Of a stretch of 64,000 nt of DNA, positions 57,312 through 64,000 are shown in pieces. The position numbers and the translations under genes are program-made. Position 1 is the first letter of the stretch, and each line of letters begins with the position of its first letter. Origin of the DNA: Pseudomonas sp. PDM15 (GTDB lineage: Bacteria > Pseudomonadota > Gammaproteobacteria > Pseudomonadales > Pseudomonadaceae); NCBI RefSeq assembly GCF_014851565.1, contig NZ_JACVAA010000006.1, forward strand, positions 1 through 64,000, given 5' to 3'. The notes under the pieces were generated by a model that worked only from the letters and a program-made list of their open reading frames with translations, had not been told where the DNA came from and made no database searches.

Positions 57312-57491
57312 TCAGCGCGCCAGTTCGACGGAGCTGACCAGCGGGCAGAAGATCAGTTGGTAGCAGACCTCGACGCCGGCCTTAGGCTCGAGGGTTTCAT
57401 CGTGCATAGCCAGCGGTGCGTCGCCCTGCGGTGCGGTGGCACAGCCGGCGAGGGTGGCGAGCAGGGCGATGAGGGCAAAGGCGCGGCGCAT
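57312..57491 (-). CDS. Small putative lipoprotein (59 residues)
   Basis: A short gene read directly from the minus strand: it begins MRRAFALIALLATLAGCATAP, with a clear lipobox LAGC at residues 14-17, and continues with about 42 mature residues ending in VSSVELAR. Two more cysteines follow (EVCYQL, IFCPLV). AAGGA lies about 8 bases upstream of the ATG. It is 83 bases upstream of the exported-protein gene on the same strand and may be co-transcribed. The function is unknown; small lipoproteins of this size are often missed in annotation. Confidence 0.75.
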   Translation of the reverse strand: MRRAFALIALLATLAGCATAPQGDAPLAMHDETLEPKAGVEVCYQLIFCPLVSSVELAR

Positions 57492-57888
57492 ATTGAAGTC
57501 CTTTTCAATCTGGCGAGAAGAAGGCGCGGATTGTAGGCAAGGCGGCGAAAACTGGAGGTGGCGGAGTTCTCGCTTTGGGCTGCGCTGTCATCCGTTCGTC
57601 ATCTGGAGCTTGTGGGGTGGCTCAATCAGCAACCGCCGCGCAGCCACGCATCGGGCACCTCTATTTGATCAGCTACCGATACCCGACTGACCGGGCTGGC
57701 CGCTTACAGTCAGGTTACAAATCCGTGCTGACAGACGGTCACAGCAAAGGCGCGACTGCCGTGGCTTTCCGGTATACTGCCCCGCCTCCAGGCCCCTAGT
57801 GGCCTGGCCCGCACATAACAAGCCACGCCGAATGCGTGGCTTGTTGGTTTTTGTCGCGCCGACAGGCGCCCGAGCTAGAGGCAAAACG
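57492..57888 (+). promoter_or_regulatory. purE upstream region with promoter
   Basis: A 397-base gene-free stretch. TATACT at 57773-57778 is a good -10 box; the -35 box about 17 bases upstream is weak. The predicted transcript starts near 57785 and folds almost at once into two hairpins (57788-57807 and 57817-57845) before purE. I see nothing else coding or structured in 57500-57750. Confidence 0.6.
57817..57852 (+). terminator. Terminator-like hairpin in the purE leader
   Basis: AACAAGCCACGC and GCGTGGCTTGTT form a perfect 12-base stem with a 5-base loop, followed by GG and five T residues (57848-57852). It lies between the predicted promoter and the purE start, so it is an attenuator candidate or the end of a short RNA. 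A CCAGGCC/GGCCTGG hairpin precedes it at 57788-57807. Confidence 0.75.
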
Positions 57889-58380
57889 ATGAGCGCACTG
57901 GTTGGCGTGATCATGGGTTCCAAGTCCGATTGGAGCACCCTCAGTCACACCGCAGACATGCTGGACAAGCTGGGTATTCCCTACGAAGTGCAGGTGGTTT
58001 CCGCCCACCGCACCCCGGACCTGCTGTTCCAGTACGCGGAAGCGGCCGAAGGCCGTGGCATCCAGGTGATCATCGCCGGTGCCGGTGGTGCCGCCCACCT
58101 GCCGGGCATGTGCGCGGCCAAGACCCACCTGCCGGTGCTCGGCGTGCCGGTGCAGTCCGCCGTCCTGTCGGGCGTCGACTCGCTGCTGTCCATCGTGCAG
58201 ATGCCGGCCGGCATCCCGGTCGCCACCCTGGCCATCGGCAAGGCCGGCGCGATCAACGCCGCGCTGCTGGCCGCCAGCATCCTCGGCCACCAGCACCCGC
58301 AGTTCCACGACAAGCTGAAGCAGTTCCGCGACGAGCAGACCCGGACTGTTCTCGACAACCCGGACCCGCGCGAGGCCTGA
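57889..58380 (+). CDS. purE: N5-carboxyaminoimidazole ribonucleotide mutase
   Basis: A 163-residue PurE class I mutase that converts N5-CAIR to CAIR in purine synthesis. The N-terminal [36 protein letters not shown] and the [11 protein letters not shown] segment carry the conserved active-site Ser and His. The ATG at 57889 follows AGAGG; the open frame begins further left but covers the leader hairpin. purK follows after 5 bases. Confidence 0.96.
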   Translation: MSALVGVIMGSKSDWSTLSHTADMLDKLGIPYEVQVVSAHRTPDLLFQYAEAAEGRGIQVIIAGAGGAAHLPGMCAAKTHLPVLGVPVQSAVLSGVDSLLSIVQMPAGIPVATLAIGKAGAINAALLAASILGHQHPQFHDKLKQFRDEQTRTVLDNPDPREA

Positions 58381-58385
58381 GCCCC

Positions 58386-59468
58386 ATGAAAATCGGCGTA
58401 ATCGGTGGCGGCCAGCTGGGCCGCATGATGGCCCTGGCGGGCACTCCGCTGGGCATGCAGTTCGCCTTCCTCGATCCGGCTCCGGATGCCTGCGCCCAGG
58501 CTCTGGGCGAGCATATCCGCGCCGACTACGGCGACCAGGATCACCTGCGCCAGCTGGCCGATGAAGTCGACCTGGTGACCTTCGAGTTCGAGAGCGTGCC
58601 GGCCGAGACGGTGGCCTTCCTCTCGCAGTTCGTGCCGGTCTACCCGAGCGCCGAAGCCCTGCGCATCGCCCGTGACCGCTGGTTCGAGAAGTCGATGTTC
58701 AAGGATCTCGGCATCCCGACTCCCGAGTTTGCCGATATCCAGTCCCAGGCCGACCTGGACGCCGCCGTAGCCGCTATCGGCCTGCCTGCGGTGATGAAGA
58801 CCCGCACCCTGGGCTACGACGGCAAGGGCCAGAAAGTCCTGCGCAAGGCGGAGGACGTGGTCGGTGCCTTTGCCGAACTGGGTAGCGTGCCGTGCATTCT
58901 CGAAGGCTTCGTGCCGTTCACCGGCGAAGTGTCGCTGGTGGCCGTGCGTGCCCGCGACGGCGAGACGCGTTTCTACCCGCTGGTGCACAACCGCCATGAC
59001 AGCGGCGTGCTGGCCCTGTCCATCGCCAGCACCGACCATCCGCTGCAGGCGCTGGCCGAGGACTATGTCGGTCGGGTGCTGACCAAGCTGGATTACGTCG
59101 GCGTGCTGGCCTTCGAGTTCTTCGAAGTCGACGGCGGCCTCAAGGCCAACGAGATCGCCCCGCGCGTGCACAACTCCGGGCACTGGACCATCGAAGGCGC
59201 CGAGTGCAGCCAGTTCGAGAACCACCTGCGCGCCGTCGCCGGCCTGCCGCTGGGTTCCACTGCCAAGGTAGGCGAGAGCGCCATGCTCAACTTCCTGGGT
59301 GTGGTGCCGGACGTGGCCAAGGTCAGCGCCATCGCCGACTGCCACCTGCACCACTACGGCAAGGCCTTCAAGGCCGGGCGCAAGGTCGGCCACGCCACCC
59401 TGCGCAGCAAGGACATGGCGACCCTCAAGGCGCGCATCGCCGAGCTCGAGGCGCTGATCCAGGGTTGA
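58386..59468 (+). CDS. purK: N5-carboxyaminoimidazole ribonucleotide synthase
   Basis: A 360-residue ATP-grasp enzyme that makes N5-CAIR from AIR, ATP and bicarbonate, the step before PurE. It has an N-terminal IGVIGGGQLGRMMA, the ATP-grasp segment VMKTRTLGYDGKGQ, and EIAPRVHNSGHWTIEG near residue 258. It forms an operon with purE and is followed by an inverted repeat. Confidence 0.96.
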   Translation: MKIGVIGGGQLGRMMALAGTPLGMQFAFLDPAPDACAQALGEHIRADYGDQDHLRQLADEVDLVTFEFESVPAETVAFLSQFVPVYPSAEALRIARDRWFEKSMFKDLGIPTPEFADIQSQADLDAAVAAIGLPAVMKTRTLGYDGKGQKVLRKAEDVVGAFAELGSVPCILEGFVPFTGEVSLVAVRARDGETRFYPLVHNRHDSGVLALSIASTDHPLQALAEDYVGRVLTKLDYVGVLAFEFFEVDGGLKANEIAPRVHNSGHWTIEGAECSQFENHLRAVAGLPLGSTAKVGESAMLNFLGVVPDVAKVSAIADCHLHHYGKAFKAGRKVGHATLRSKDMATLKARIAELEALIQG

Positions 59469-59492
59469 ACCCTGCCGCTTCGCTCCGGTCAC

Positions 59493-59522
59493 AACAAGGC
59501 GCGCCAATCGGTGCGCCTTGTT
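59493..59522 (+). terminator. Inverted repeat after purK
   Basis: AACAAGGCGC and GCGCCTTGTT form a 10-base stem with a 10-base loop, followed by CGTTTC. The T run is weak, so termination efficiency is uncertain. Confidence 0.65.
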
Positions 59523-59550
59523 CGTTTCGGCCTCTTAAAAGGAGCATGGT

Positions 59551-59796
59551 ATGAGCATTGTCGGCACCATCTTCATCGGCCTGATCGTGGGTCTGATCGC
59601 ACGCTTCCTCAAACCCGGCGACGACAGCATGGGCTGGATCATGACCATCCTGCTTGGCATCGGCGGCTCGCTGGCCGCGACCTATGGCGGCCAGGCCCTG
59701 GGCATCTACGCCGCTGGCGAGGCGGCGGGCTTCGTCGGTGCGGTGGTCGGCGCCATCGTCCTGTTGCTGATCTACGGCCTGCTGAAGCGGGACTGA
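59551..59796 (+). CDS. GlsB/YeaQ/YmgE-family small membrane protein
   Basis: 81 residues, nearly all hydrophobic, with three glycine-rich membrane segments (IFIGLIVGLIARFLKPG, IMTILLGIGGSLAATYGG, FVGAVVGAIVLLLIYGLL). This is the transglycosylase-associated / GlsB family linked to general stress responses in the inner membrane. AAAAGGAG precedes the ATG. It stands between purEK and the DUF3299 gene, with no evident link to either. Confidence 0.92.
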   Translation: MSIVGTIFIGLIVGLIARFLKPGDDSMGWIMTILLGIGGSLAATYGGQALGIYAAGEAAGFVGAVVGAIVLLLIYGLLKRD

Positions 59797-59852
59797 CGTA
59801 CGCGCGCCGAGCCGTTAGGCTTGGCCACCCCGTTGCTACCGCGAGACCGCCC

Positions 59853-60383
59853 ATGCGCCGCCTGCTGCTGACCCTGCTACTGCTGCCCCTGCTGAGCCAC
59901 GCCGAACCGGCCGAACTGGACTGGCTGGAGCTGATGCCGAAGGAGGACCAGCAGGCCCTGGAGGCGATGCCGGAGATCAGCCACGACAGCCCCGAGGCGG
60001 CGGGCTCTTTCGGCCAGCAGGGCGGCCTGAAGCAGGAGCAGGGCCTGCCGGCGGTGATGTACTCGAAGAAGACCGTGGCACGCCTGGACGGCAAGCAGAT
60101 TCGCCTGGGCGGCTATCCGGTACCGCTGGAGAGTGATACCGCCGGCAAGACCACCCTGCTGTTCCTGGTGCCCTATCCGGGCGCCTGCATCCACGTGCCG
60201 CCGCCCCCGCCGAACCAGATCGTGCTGGTGCGCTATCCCAAGGGCATCGCCCTGGACGACATCTACGAGCCGCTGTGGGTCGACGGCACCCTGCGCGTGG
60301 AGGCGATGGAGAACGATCTGGCCGCGGCGTCCTATGCCCTGGATGCCAGTGACGTGCGGCTGGTGGAGGAGGGGGATCTCTAA
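59853..60383 (+). CDS. DUF3299 periplasmic protein
   Basis: 176 residues with a short signal peptide (MRRLLLTLLLLPLLSHA). The DUF3299 core is visible in IRLGGYPVPLESD, FLVPYPGACIHVPPPPPNQIVLV, and the single cysteine in GACIH. Such proteins occur near lipoprotein release and ABC transport genes in other bacteria; no such neighbours are present here. The ATG at 59853 follows a GAGAC stretch and gives the signal peptide; the longer open frame upstream overlaps the GlsB-type gene and is not used. Confidence 0.87.
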   Translation: MRRLLLTLLLLPLLSHAEPAELDWLELMPKEDQQALEAMPEISHDSPEAAGSFGQQGGLKQEQGLPAVMYSKKTVARLDGKQIRLGGYPVPLESDTAGKTTLLFLVPYPGACIHVPPPPPNQIVLVRYPKGIALDDIYEPLWVDGTLRVEAMENDLAAASYALDASDVRLVEEGDL

Positions 60384-60405
60384 CCCCTTTCCTGCTACAA
60401 GAGGG

Positions 60406-61305
60406 TTACGTGGGCTCGCTCCACAGGCTCAGACCCATGCTGTGCCGCTCGCCGGGGGCCAGCTCCACGCAGTCGTCCCAAACATTGGCCGTCTCGATGC
60501 ACAGCATGCGCTGCCAGGCATCGTCGGCGAAGCTGGACAGGCGCTGGGCCTTGTCGATCCAGGGATTCCACAGCACCGCCGAGCGCGAATTACGGGTCTG
60601 CAGATGCAGCTCGCGTTGCCAACCGGCGTCGTGCAGACGCAGATGCGACGGCAGGTCGAGGTAGAGGCGGTCGGTCTCGCCGGCGAAGCGCAGCTCGCCC
60701 TGCTGGCGGCGCTCCTGCCAGTCTTCCAGGGTGTCGATATAGCGGCTGTCCTCCAGCCCGCGCACGGCCACCTGACGGATGTCACTGACGGCGAAGTAGC
60801 TGTGCAGCGCCTGGCTCAGGGCCAGCGGCGTGTCGTCGAGGTTGTGGCTGGTCAGATCCAGGTGCAGGCGTTCGTCCAGGCGGATGTCCAGGCGCAGCTC
60901 GGCGGCGTGCGGCCAGTCGGGCAGGGGGTGCTGGCGGCTGTCGAAGGCGAACCGCAGGTGCACCGCCTCGCCCTCGCTGTCGATGCCCAGCAGCTGCCAG
61001 TCGAGGGCGCGTACGCCGCCATGGAAGGGCGCGGCGCCCAGGTTGTCGTGCTGTGCCTGTACCTGCAGCGGGTTGCGGCCGAGGTCGCCGAACCAGGGCC
61101 AGCAGATCGGCACGCCGCCGCGCACCGATTGGCGGCGCTGGTAGCTGGCCTGCTCGCTGAGCCAGATCAGCGGCGGCTGTTCGCCCTGCTGGTAGCTCAG
61201 CACCTGGGCGCCCTGCTGCGCCACCAGCAGCTCGGCCCCGGCGTGGCGCACGCGCCAGCAGGTCAGCTCATCCAGTTCGATGCGTTCAATCTGGGCCTGG
61301 CTCAT
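60406..61305 (-). CDS. D-hexose-6-phosphate mutarotase (YeaD type)
   Basis: A 299-residue aldose 1-epimerase superfamily protein of the YeaD/glucose-6-phosphate 1-epimerase branch. It has the family segments GAQVLSYQ, GGVPICWPWFGD near residue 80, and ETANVWDDCVELAPGERHSMGLSLW at the end. It interconverts alpha and beta anomers of glucose 6-phosphate, a substrate of the Zwf encoded in this window. The ATG at 61305 follows GGGAG. It appears monocistronic. Confidence 0.92.
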   Translation of the reverse strand: MSQAQIERIELDELTCWRVRHAGAELLVAQQGAQVLSYQQGEQPPLIWLSEQASYQRRQSVRGGVPICWPWFGDLGRNPLQVQAQHDNLGAAPFHGGVRALDWQLLGIDSEGEAVHLRFAFDSRQHPLPDWPHAAELRLDIRLDERLHLDLTSHNLDDTPLALSQALHSYFAVSDIRQVAVRGLEDSRYIDTLEDWQERRQQGELRFAGETDRLYLDLPSHLRLHDAGWQRELHLQTRNSRSAVLWNPWIDKAQRLSSFADDAWQRMLCIETANVWDDCVELAPGERHSMGLSLWSEPT

Positions 61306-61370
61306 ATCGGTTCTCCCTGAAGTCATGGCTCATTTGACTCCAGCGCAGGGCAAAAGGCCAAGTCCAATGG

Positions 61371-61395
61371 AAAACGCCGACACTGGGTCGGCGTT
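61371..61395 (-). terminator. Intrinsic terminator of the thioesterase gene
   Basis: AACGCCGAC and GTCGGCGTT form a 9-base stem with a 5-base loop, running into a short T stretch on the minus strand. It lies 16 bases past the thioesterase stop. Confidence 0.8.
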
Positions 61396-61411
61396 GTCTG
61401 CAACGGGCTTC

Positions 61412-61816
61412 TCAGCCGCGGCGGGGCGGAACCGGGCGGGTGCGGCCGCTGCCGTCAATGGCGACGAACACGAACACCGCCTCGGTGACCTTGCGCCACT
61501 CGCTGGACAGCGGATCGTCGCTCCATACCTCGACCAGCATCTGGATCGAGCTGCGCCCGACTTCCAGGGCCTGGGTATAGAAGGACAGCTGCGCGCCCAC
61601 GGCCACCGGAACCAGGAAGGCCATGCGGTCGATGGCCACGGTGGCGACACGGCCGCCGGCCACCTTGCTGGCCATGGCGGTGCCAGCCAGGTCCATCTGC
61701 GACACCAGCCAGCCGCCATAGATGTCGCCGAAACCGTTGGTTTCACGCGGCAAGGCGGTGATCTGCAGGGCCAGATCGCCCTGGGGGATGGGGTCTTCCT
61801 GTTCGAGTTCGATCAT
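61412..61816 (-). CDS. Acyl-CoA thioesterase (hotdog fold, YciA type)
   Basis: A 134-residue hotdog-fold thioesterase with the YciA/acyl-CoA hydrolase pattern: ETNGFGDIYGGWLVSQMDLAGTAMASKVAGGRVATVAIDRMAFLVPV. It hydrolyses acyl-CoA to free acid and CoA in the cytoplasm. The ATG at 61816 gives the usual compact length; the further open frame upstream has no family features. It is divergent from the MHS transporter gene. No substrate preference can be read. Confidence 0.92.
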   Translation of the reverse strand: MIELEQEDPIPQGDLALQITALPRETNGFGDIYGGWLVSQMDLAGTAMASKVAGGRVATVAIDRMAFLVPVAVGAQLSFYTQALEVGRSSIQMLVEVWSDDPLSSEWRKVTEAVFVFVAIDGSGRTRPVPPRRG

Positions 61817-62007
61817 GATGCTGGGCCCCGCTGGTGGATTCTTATGATTGGCTGTTCGGTGGCAGGCTGCGGCCCGTGCTAGACGGGCCGTGCGCAGTAT
61901 ATAGAGGCGCGCGTCAAACGACGACCGCGCGGTTTCGCTTTTCCGCCGCAAAGCTGCGGTCCGGGGCCCGATTTGCTATGGTGCGGCGCAGCCTTGCCAC
62001 TCTAATA

Positions 62008-63327
62008 ATGAAGCCCTCTATGCCCGCCGAACATGCCAGCACCGCGCCCGTGGCGCGCCCATTGAACCGCAGTGACTACAAGACCCTCTCGCTCTCCGCC
62101 CTGGGCGGTGCGCTGGAGTTCTACGACTTCATCATCTTCGTGTTCTTCGCCGCAGTGGTCGGCAAGCTGTTCTTCCCCGCCGAGATGCCCGAGTGGCTGC
62201 GCCAGCTGCAGACCTTCGGCATCTTCGCCGCCGGCTACCTGGCGCGGCCGCTGGGCGGCATCATCATGGCCCACTTCGGCGACCTGCTCGGACGCAAGCG
62301 CATGTTCACCCTGAGCATCTTCCTGATGGCGGTGCCGACCCTGCTGATGGGCCTGCTGCCGACCTACGCGCAGATCGGTATCTGGGCGCCGCTCGCGCTG
62401 CTGGCCCTGCGCGTCATGCAGGGCGCGGCGATCGGCGGCGAGGTGCCGGGCGCCTGGGTGTTCGTCGCCGAGCATGTGCCGGCCAAGCGCATCGGCTTCG
62501 CCTGCAGCACCCTCACTGCCGGGCTCACCGCCGGCATCCTGCTCGGCTCGCTGGCGGCCAGCGCGATCAATCGCAGCTTCACCCCGGAAGAGATCGCCGA
62601 CTACGCCTGGCGCATTCCCTTCCTGGTCGGCGGCGTGTTCGGTCTGATCTCCGTCTACCTGCGCCGCTGGCTGCACGAGACCCCGGTGTTCGCCGAGCTG
62701 CAGCAGCGCCAGTCGCTGGCCGCCGAGCTGCCGCTGAAGGCGGTGGTGCGCGAGCATCGCCCGGCGATCATCCTGTCCATGCTGCTGACCTGGGTGCTGT
62801 CGGCGGGCATCGTCGTGGTGATTCTGATGACCCCGACCCTGCTGCAGACCCAATACGGCTTCACCCCGGCCGATACCCTGACGGCCAACGGCCTGGCCAT
62901 CGTCTGCCTGAGCATCGGCTGCGTGCTGGCGGGGCTGGCGGCTGATCGCTTCGGCCCGGGGCCGACTTTCCTGGTTGGCGGTGCGCTGCTGCTGGTCAGC
63001 TCCTGGCTGTTCTACACCACGCTGAAGACCCAGCCGGGCCTGCTGGTGCCACTGTATGCCCTGGCCGGCCTGTGCGTGGGCATGATCGGCGCCATCCCCA
63101 TGGTGATGGTCAAGGCCTTCCCGGCTGTGGTGCGCTTCTCCGGGCTGTCGTTCTCCTACAATCTGGCCTACGCCATCTTCGGCGGGCTGACGCCGATCCT
63201 GGTCAGCCTGCTGCTGAAGTGGAGCCCGCTGGGTCCGGCCTATTACGTCGGCGCCCTGTGCCTGCTGTTCATGCTGATCGGCACGCTGCTATGGCGGCGC
63301 CAGGCCAGCCAGCTCGTGCCGGCCTGA
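62008..63327 (+). CDS. MHS-family MFS transporter
   Basis: A 439-residue proton symporter of the metabolite:H+ symporter branch with about twelve membrane segments. MHS signatures are visible: LGGALEFYDFIIFVFF, ARPLGGIIMAHFGDLLGRKRMFTLSIFLM and LRVMQGAAIGGEVPGAWVFVAEH. Substrates in this family are citrate, 2-oxoglutarate, shikimate, proline and betaine; the present one cannot be read from the sequence. ATG codons at 62008 and 62020 are both possible. A terminator follows, then pstS. Confidence 0.92.
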   Translation: MKPSMPAEHASTAPVARPLNRSDYKTLSLSALGGALEFYDFIIFVFFAAVVGKLFFPAEMPEWLRQLQTFGIFAAGYLARPLGGIIMAHFGDLLGRKRMFTLSIFLMAVPTLLMGLLPTYAQIGIWAPLALLALRVMQGAAIGGEVPGAWVFVAEHVPAKRIGFACSTLTAGLTAGILLGSLAASAINRSFTPEEIADYAWRIPFLVGGVFGLISVYLRRWLHETPVFAELQQRQSLAAELPLKAVVREHRPAIILSMLLTWVLSAGIVVVILMTPTLLQTQYGFTPADTLTANGLAIVCLSIGCVLAGLAADRFGPGPTFLVGGALLLVSSWLFYTTLKTQPGLLVPLYALAGLCVGMIGAIPMVMVKAFPAVVRFSGLSFSYNLAYAIFGGLTPILVSLLLKWSPLGPAYYVGALCLLFMLIGTLLWRRQASQLVPA

Positions 63328-63344
63328 GTCCAGGCCGCTGCACA

Positions 63345-63368
63345 AAAAGGCCCGTTCGCGGGCCTTTT
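63345..63368 (+). terminator. Intrinsic terminator of the MHS transporter gene
   Basis: AAAAGGCCCG and CGGGCCTTTT form a 10-base stem with a TTCG loop; GC and six more T residues follow. Confidence 0.93.
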
Positions 63369-63393
63369 GCTTTTTTGCTGCGCTTTAACCTGA

Positions 63394-63411
63394 TTGTCAC
63401 AATCCAGTCAT
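63394..63411 (+). promoter_or_regulatory. Pho box upstream of pstS
   Basis: TTGTCAC-AATC-CAGTCAT matches the PhoB consensus of two CTGTCAT heptamers spaced by four bases (5/7 and 6/7). It lies 69 bases upstream of the pstS start. Confidence 0.85.
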
Positions 63412-63480
63412 AGAGTGTTCATGCGGCCTACAGATACTTGGGCCCGTTCCATCACAACCCCTTCCTGCTAGGAGCAAGGC

Positions 63481-64000
63481 ATGAAACTCAAGCGTTTGAT
63501 GGCGGCCCTGACCTTTGTCGCCGCTGGCGTAAGCGCCGCTAGTGCGGTTGCCGCTGTCGACCCGGCCATCCCGGCTTACCAAAAGACTTCCGGTGTATCG
63601 GGCAACCTGTCCAGCGTCGGTTCCGACTCCCTGGCCAACCTGATGACCCTGTGGGCCGAGGAATACAAGAAGCTGTACCCGAACGTAAACATCCAGATCC
63701 AGGCCGCCGGCTCCTCCACTGCGCCGCCCGCCCTGACCGAAGGCACCGCCAACCTGGGCCCGATGTCCCGCGCCATGAAGGACAACGAGCTGCAGGCCTT
63801 CGAAGAGAAGTTCGGCTACAAGCCGGTCGCCGTGCCGGTGGCCATCGACGCCCTGGCCGTGTTCGTGCACAAGGACAACCCGATCAAGTCCCTGGACATG
63901 GCTCAGGTTGACGGCATCTTCTCCAGCACCCGCCTGTGCGGTGGTAGCGACGTGAAGACCTGGGGCGACCTGGGCCTGACCGGCGAGTGGGCCGACAAGC
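63481..64000 (+). CDS. pstS: Phosphate ABC transporter binding protein (partial, cut by window end)
   Basis: The first 173 residues are present; the gene runs off the right edge. It has a signal peptide ([24 protein letters not shown]) and a PstS-like body: [54 protein letters not shown], and the [15 protein letters not shown] segment. It would bind phosphate in the periplasm for the Pst transporter. AGGAGC precedes the ATG and a Pho box lies upstream, so it should be induced by phosphate limitation. No stop is visible within the window. Confidence 0.95.
   Translation, partial: MKLKRLMAALTFVAAGVSAASAVAAVDPAIPAYQKTSGVSGNLSSVGSDSLANLMTLWAEEYKKLYPNVNIQIQAAGSSTAPPALTEGTANLGPMSRAMKDNELQAFEEKFGYKPVAVPVAIDALAVFVHKDNPIKSLDMAQVDGIFSSTRLCGGSDVKTWGDLGLTGEWADK

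Noticed and set aside
57492..57760. A tRNA or known structured RNA in the gap upstream of purE
   Set aside because: No cloverleaf, T-loop sequence or CCA end could be found.

Overview
The window is about 64 kb of GC-rich gammaproteobacterial chromosome, almost certainly Pseudomonas. Many gene sets match Pseudomonas aeruginosa order as I remember it: zwf/RpiR regulator/pycR/pycA/pycB, GNAT/PaiB-like/MocR/aspA/LysR/purEK, and aauRS-aatPMQJ. Identification is by reading protein motifs; no database search was possible.

Layout. 0.3-4.2 kb: zwf and a divergent HexR-type RpiR regulator around a perfect palindrome, a small conserved protein, and a Ldh-family imino acid reductase. 4.4-21.2 kb: a large hydroxyproline catabolic island on the minus strand, lying between the zwf/hexR and pyc blocks. 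It encodes the 4-hydroxyproline route (epimerase, three-component D-hydroxyproline dehydrogenase, deaminase, ketoglutarate semialdehyde dehydrogenase). It also encodes both 3-hydroxyproline dehydratases (proline-racemase type and aconitase-X type), an ABC importer, an AraC-type and a GntR-type regulator, and a secreted M14 carboxypeptidase. A shared TCGTATACGA-type palindrome precedes three of its minus-strand transcription units, including the GntR gene itself. 21.3-25.7 kb: pycR and the two-subunit pyruvate carboxylase pycAB.

25.7-34.9 kb: a mixed region with a lipoprotein, a DUF1127 protein, L-threonine aldolase, an HDOD protein, a polyamine-binding protein with an acetylpolyamine deacetylase, and glutaminase. 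Within it, 29.3-31.6 kb holds the least familiar unit: a regulator made of two tandem LuxR helix-turn-helix domains, divergent from an unrecognised 353-residue protein and a small exported protein. 35-48.7 kb: an autotransporter, asparaginase, a sodium:amino acid symporter, an XRE regulator, acetyltransferases, PaiB-like and MocR regulators, aspartase and a LysR regulator. 48.7-56.4 kb: an orphan binding protein, then the AauRS two-component system and the acidic amino acid ABC transporter aatPMQJ, with a sigma-54 promoter and AauR-type upstream sites. 56.4-64 kb: exported proteins, purEK with a terminator-like leader, a DUF3299 protein, a mutarotase, a thioesterase, an MHS-family transporter, and pstS (cut by the window end) behind a Pho box.

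Taken together the window is rich in amino acid uptake and breakdown feeding 2-oxoglutarate, oxaloacetate and fumarate: hydroxyproline, proline precursors, Gln, Asn, Asp, Glu and Thr. Intergenic gaps carry at least three families of REP-like palindromes. I saw no tRNA, rRNA, CRISPR array, prophage or insertion sequence.
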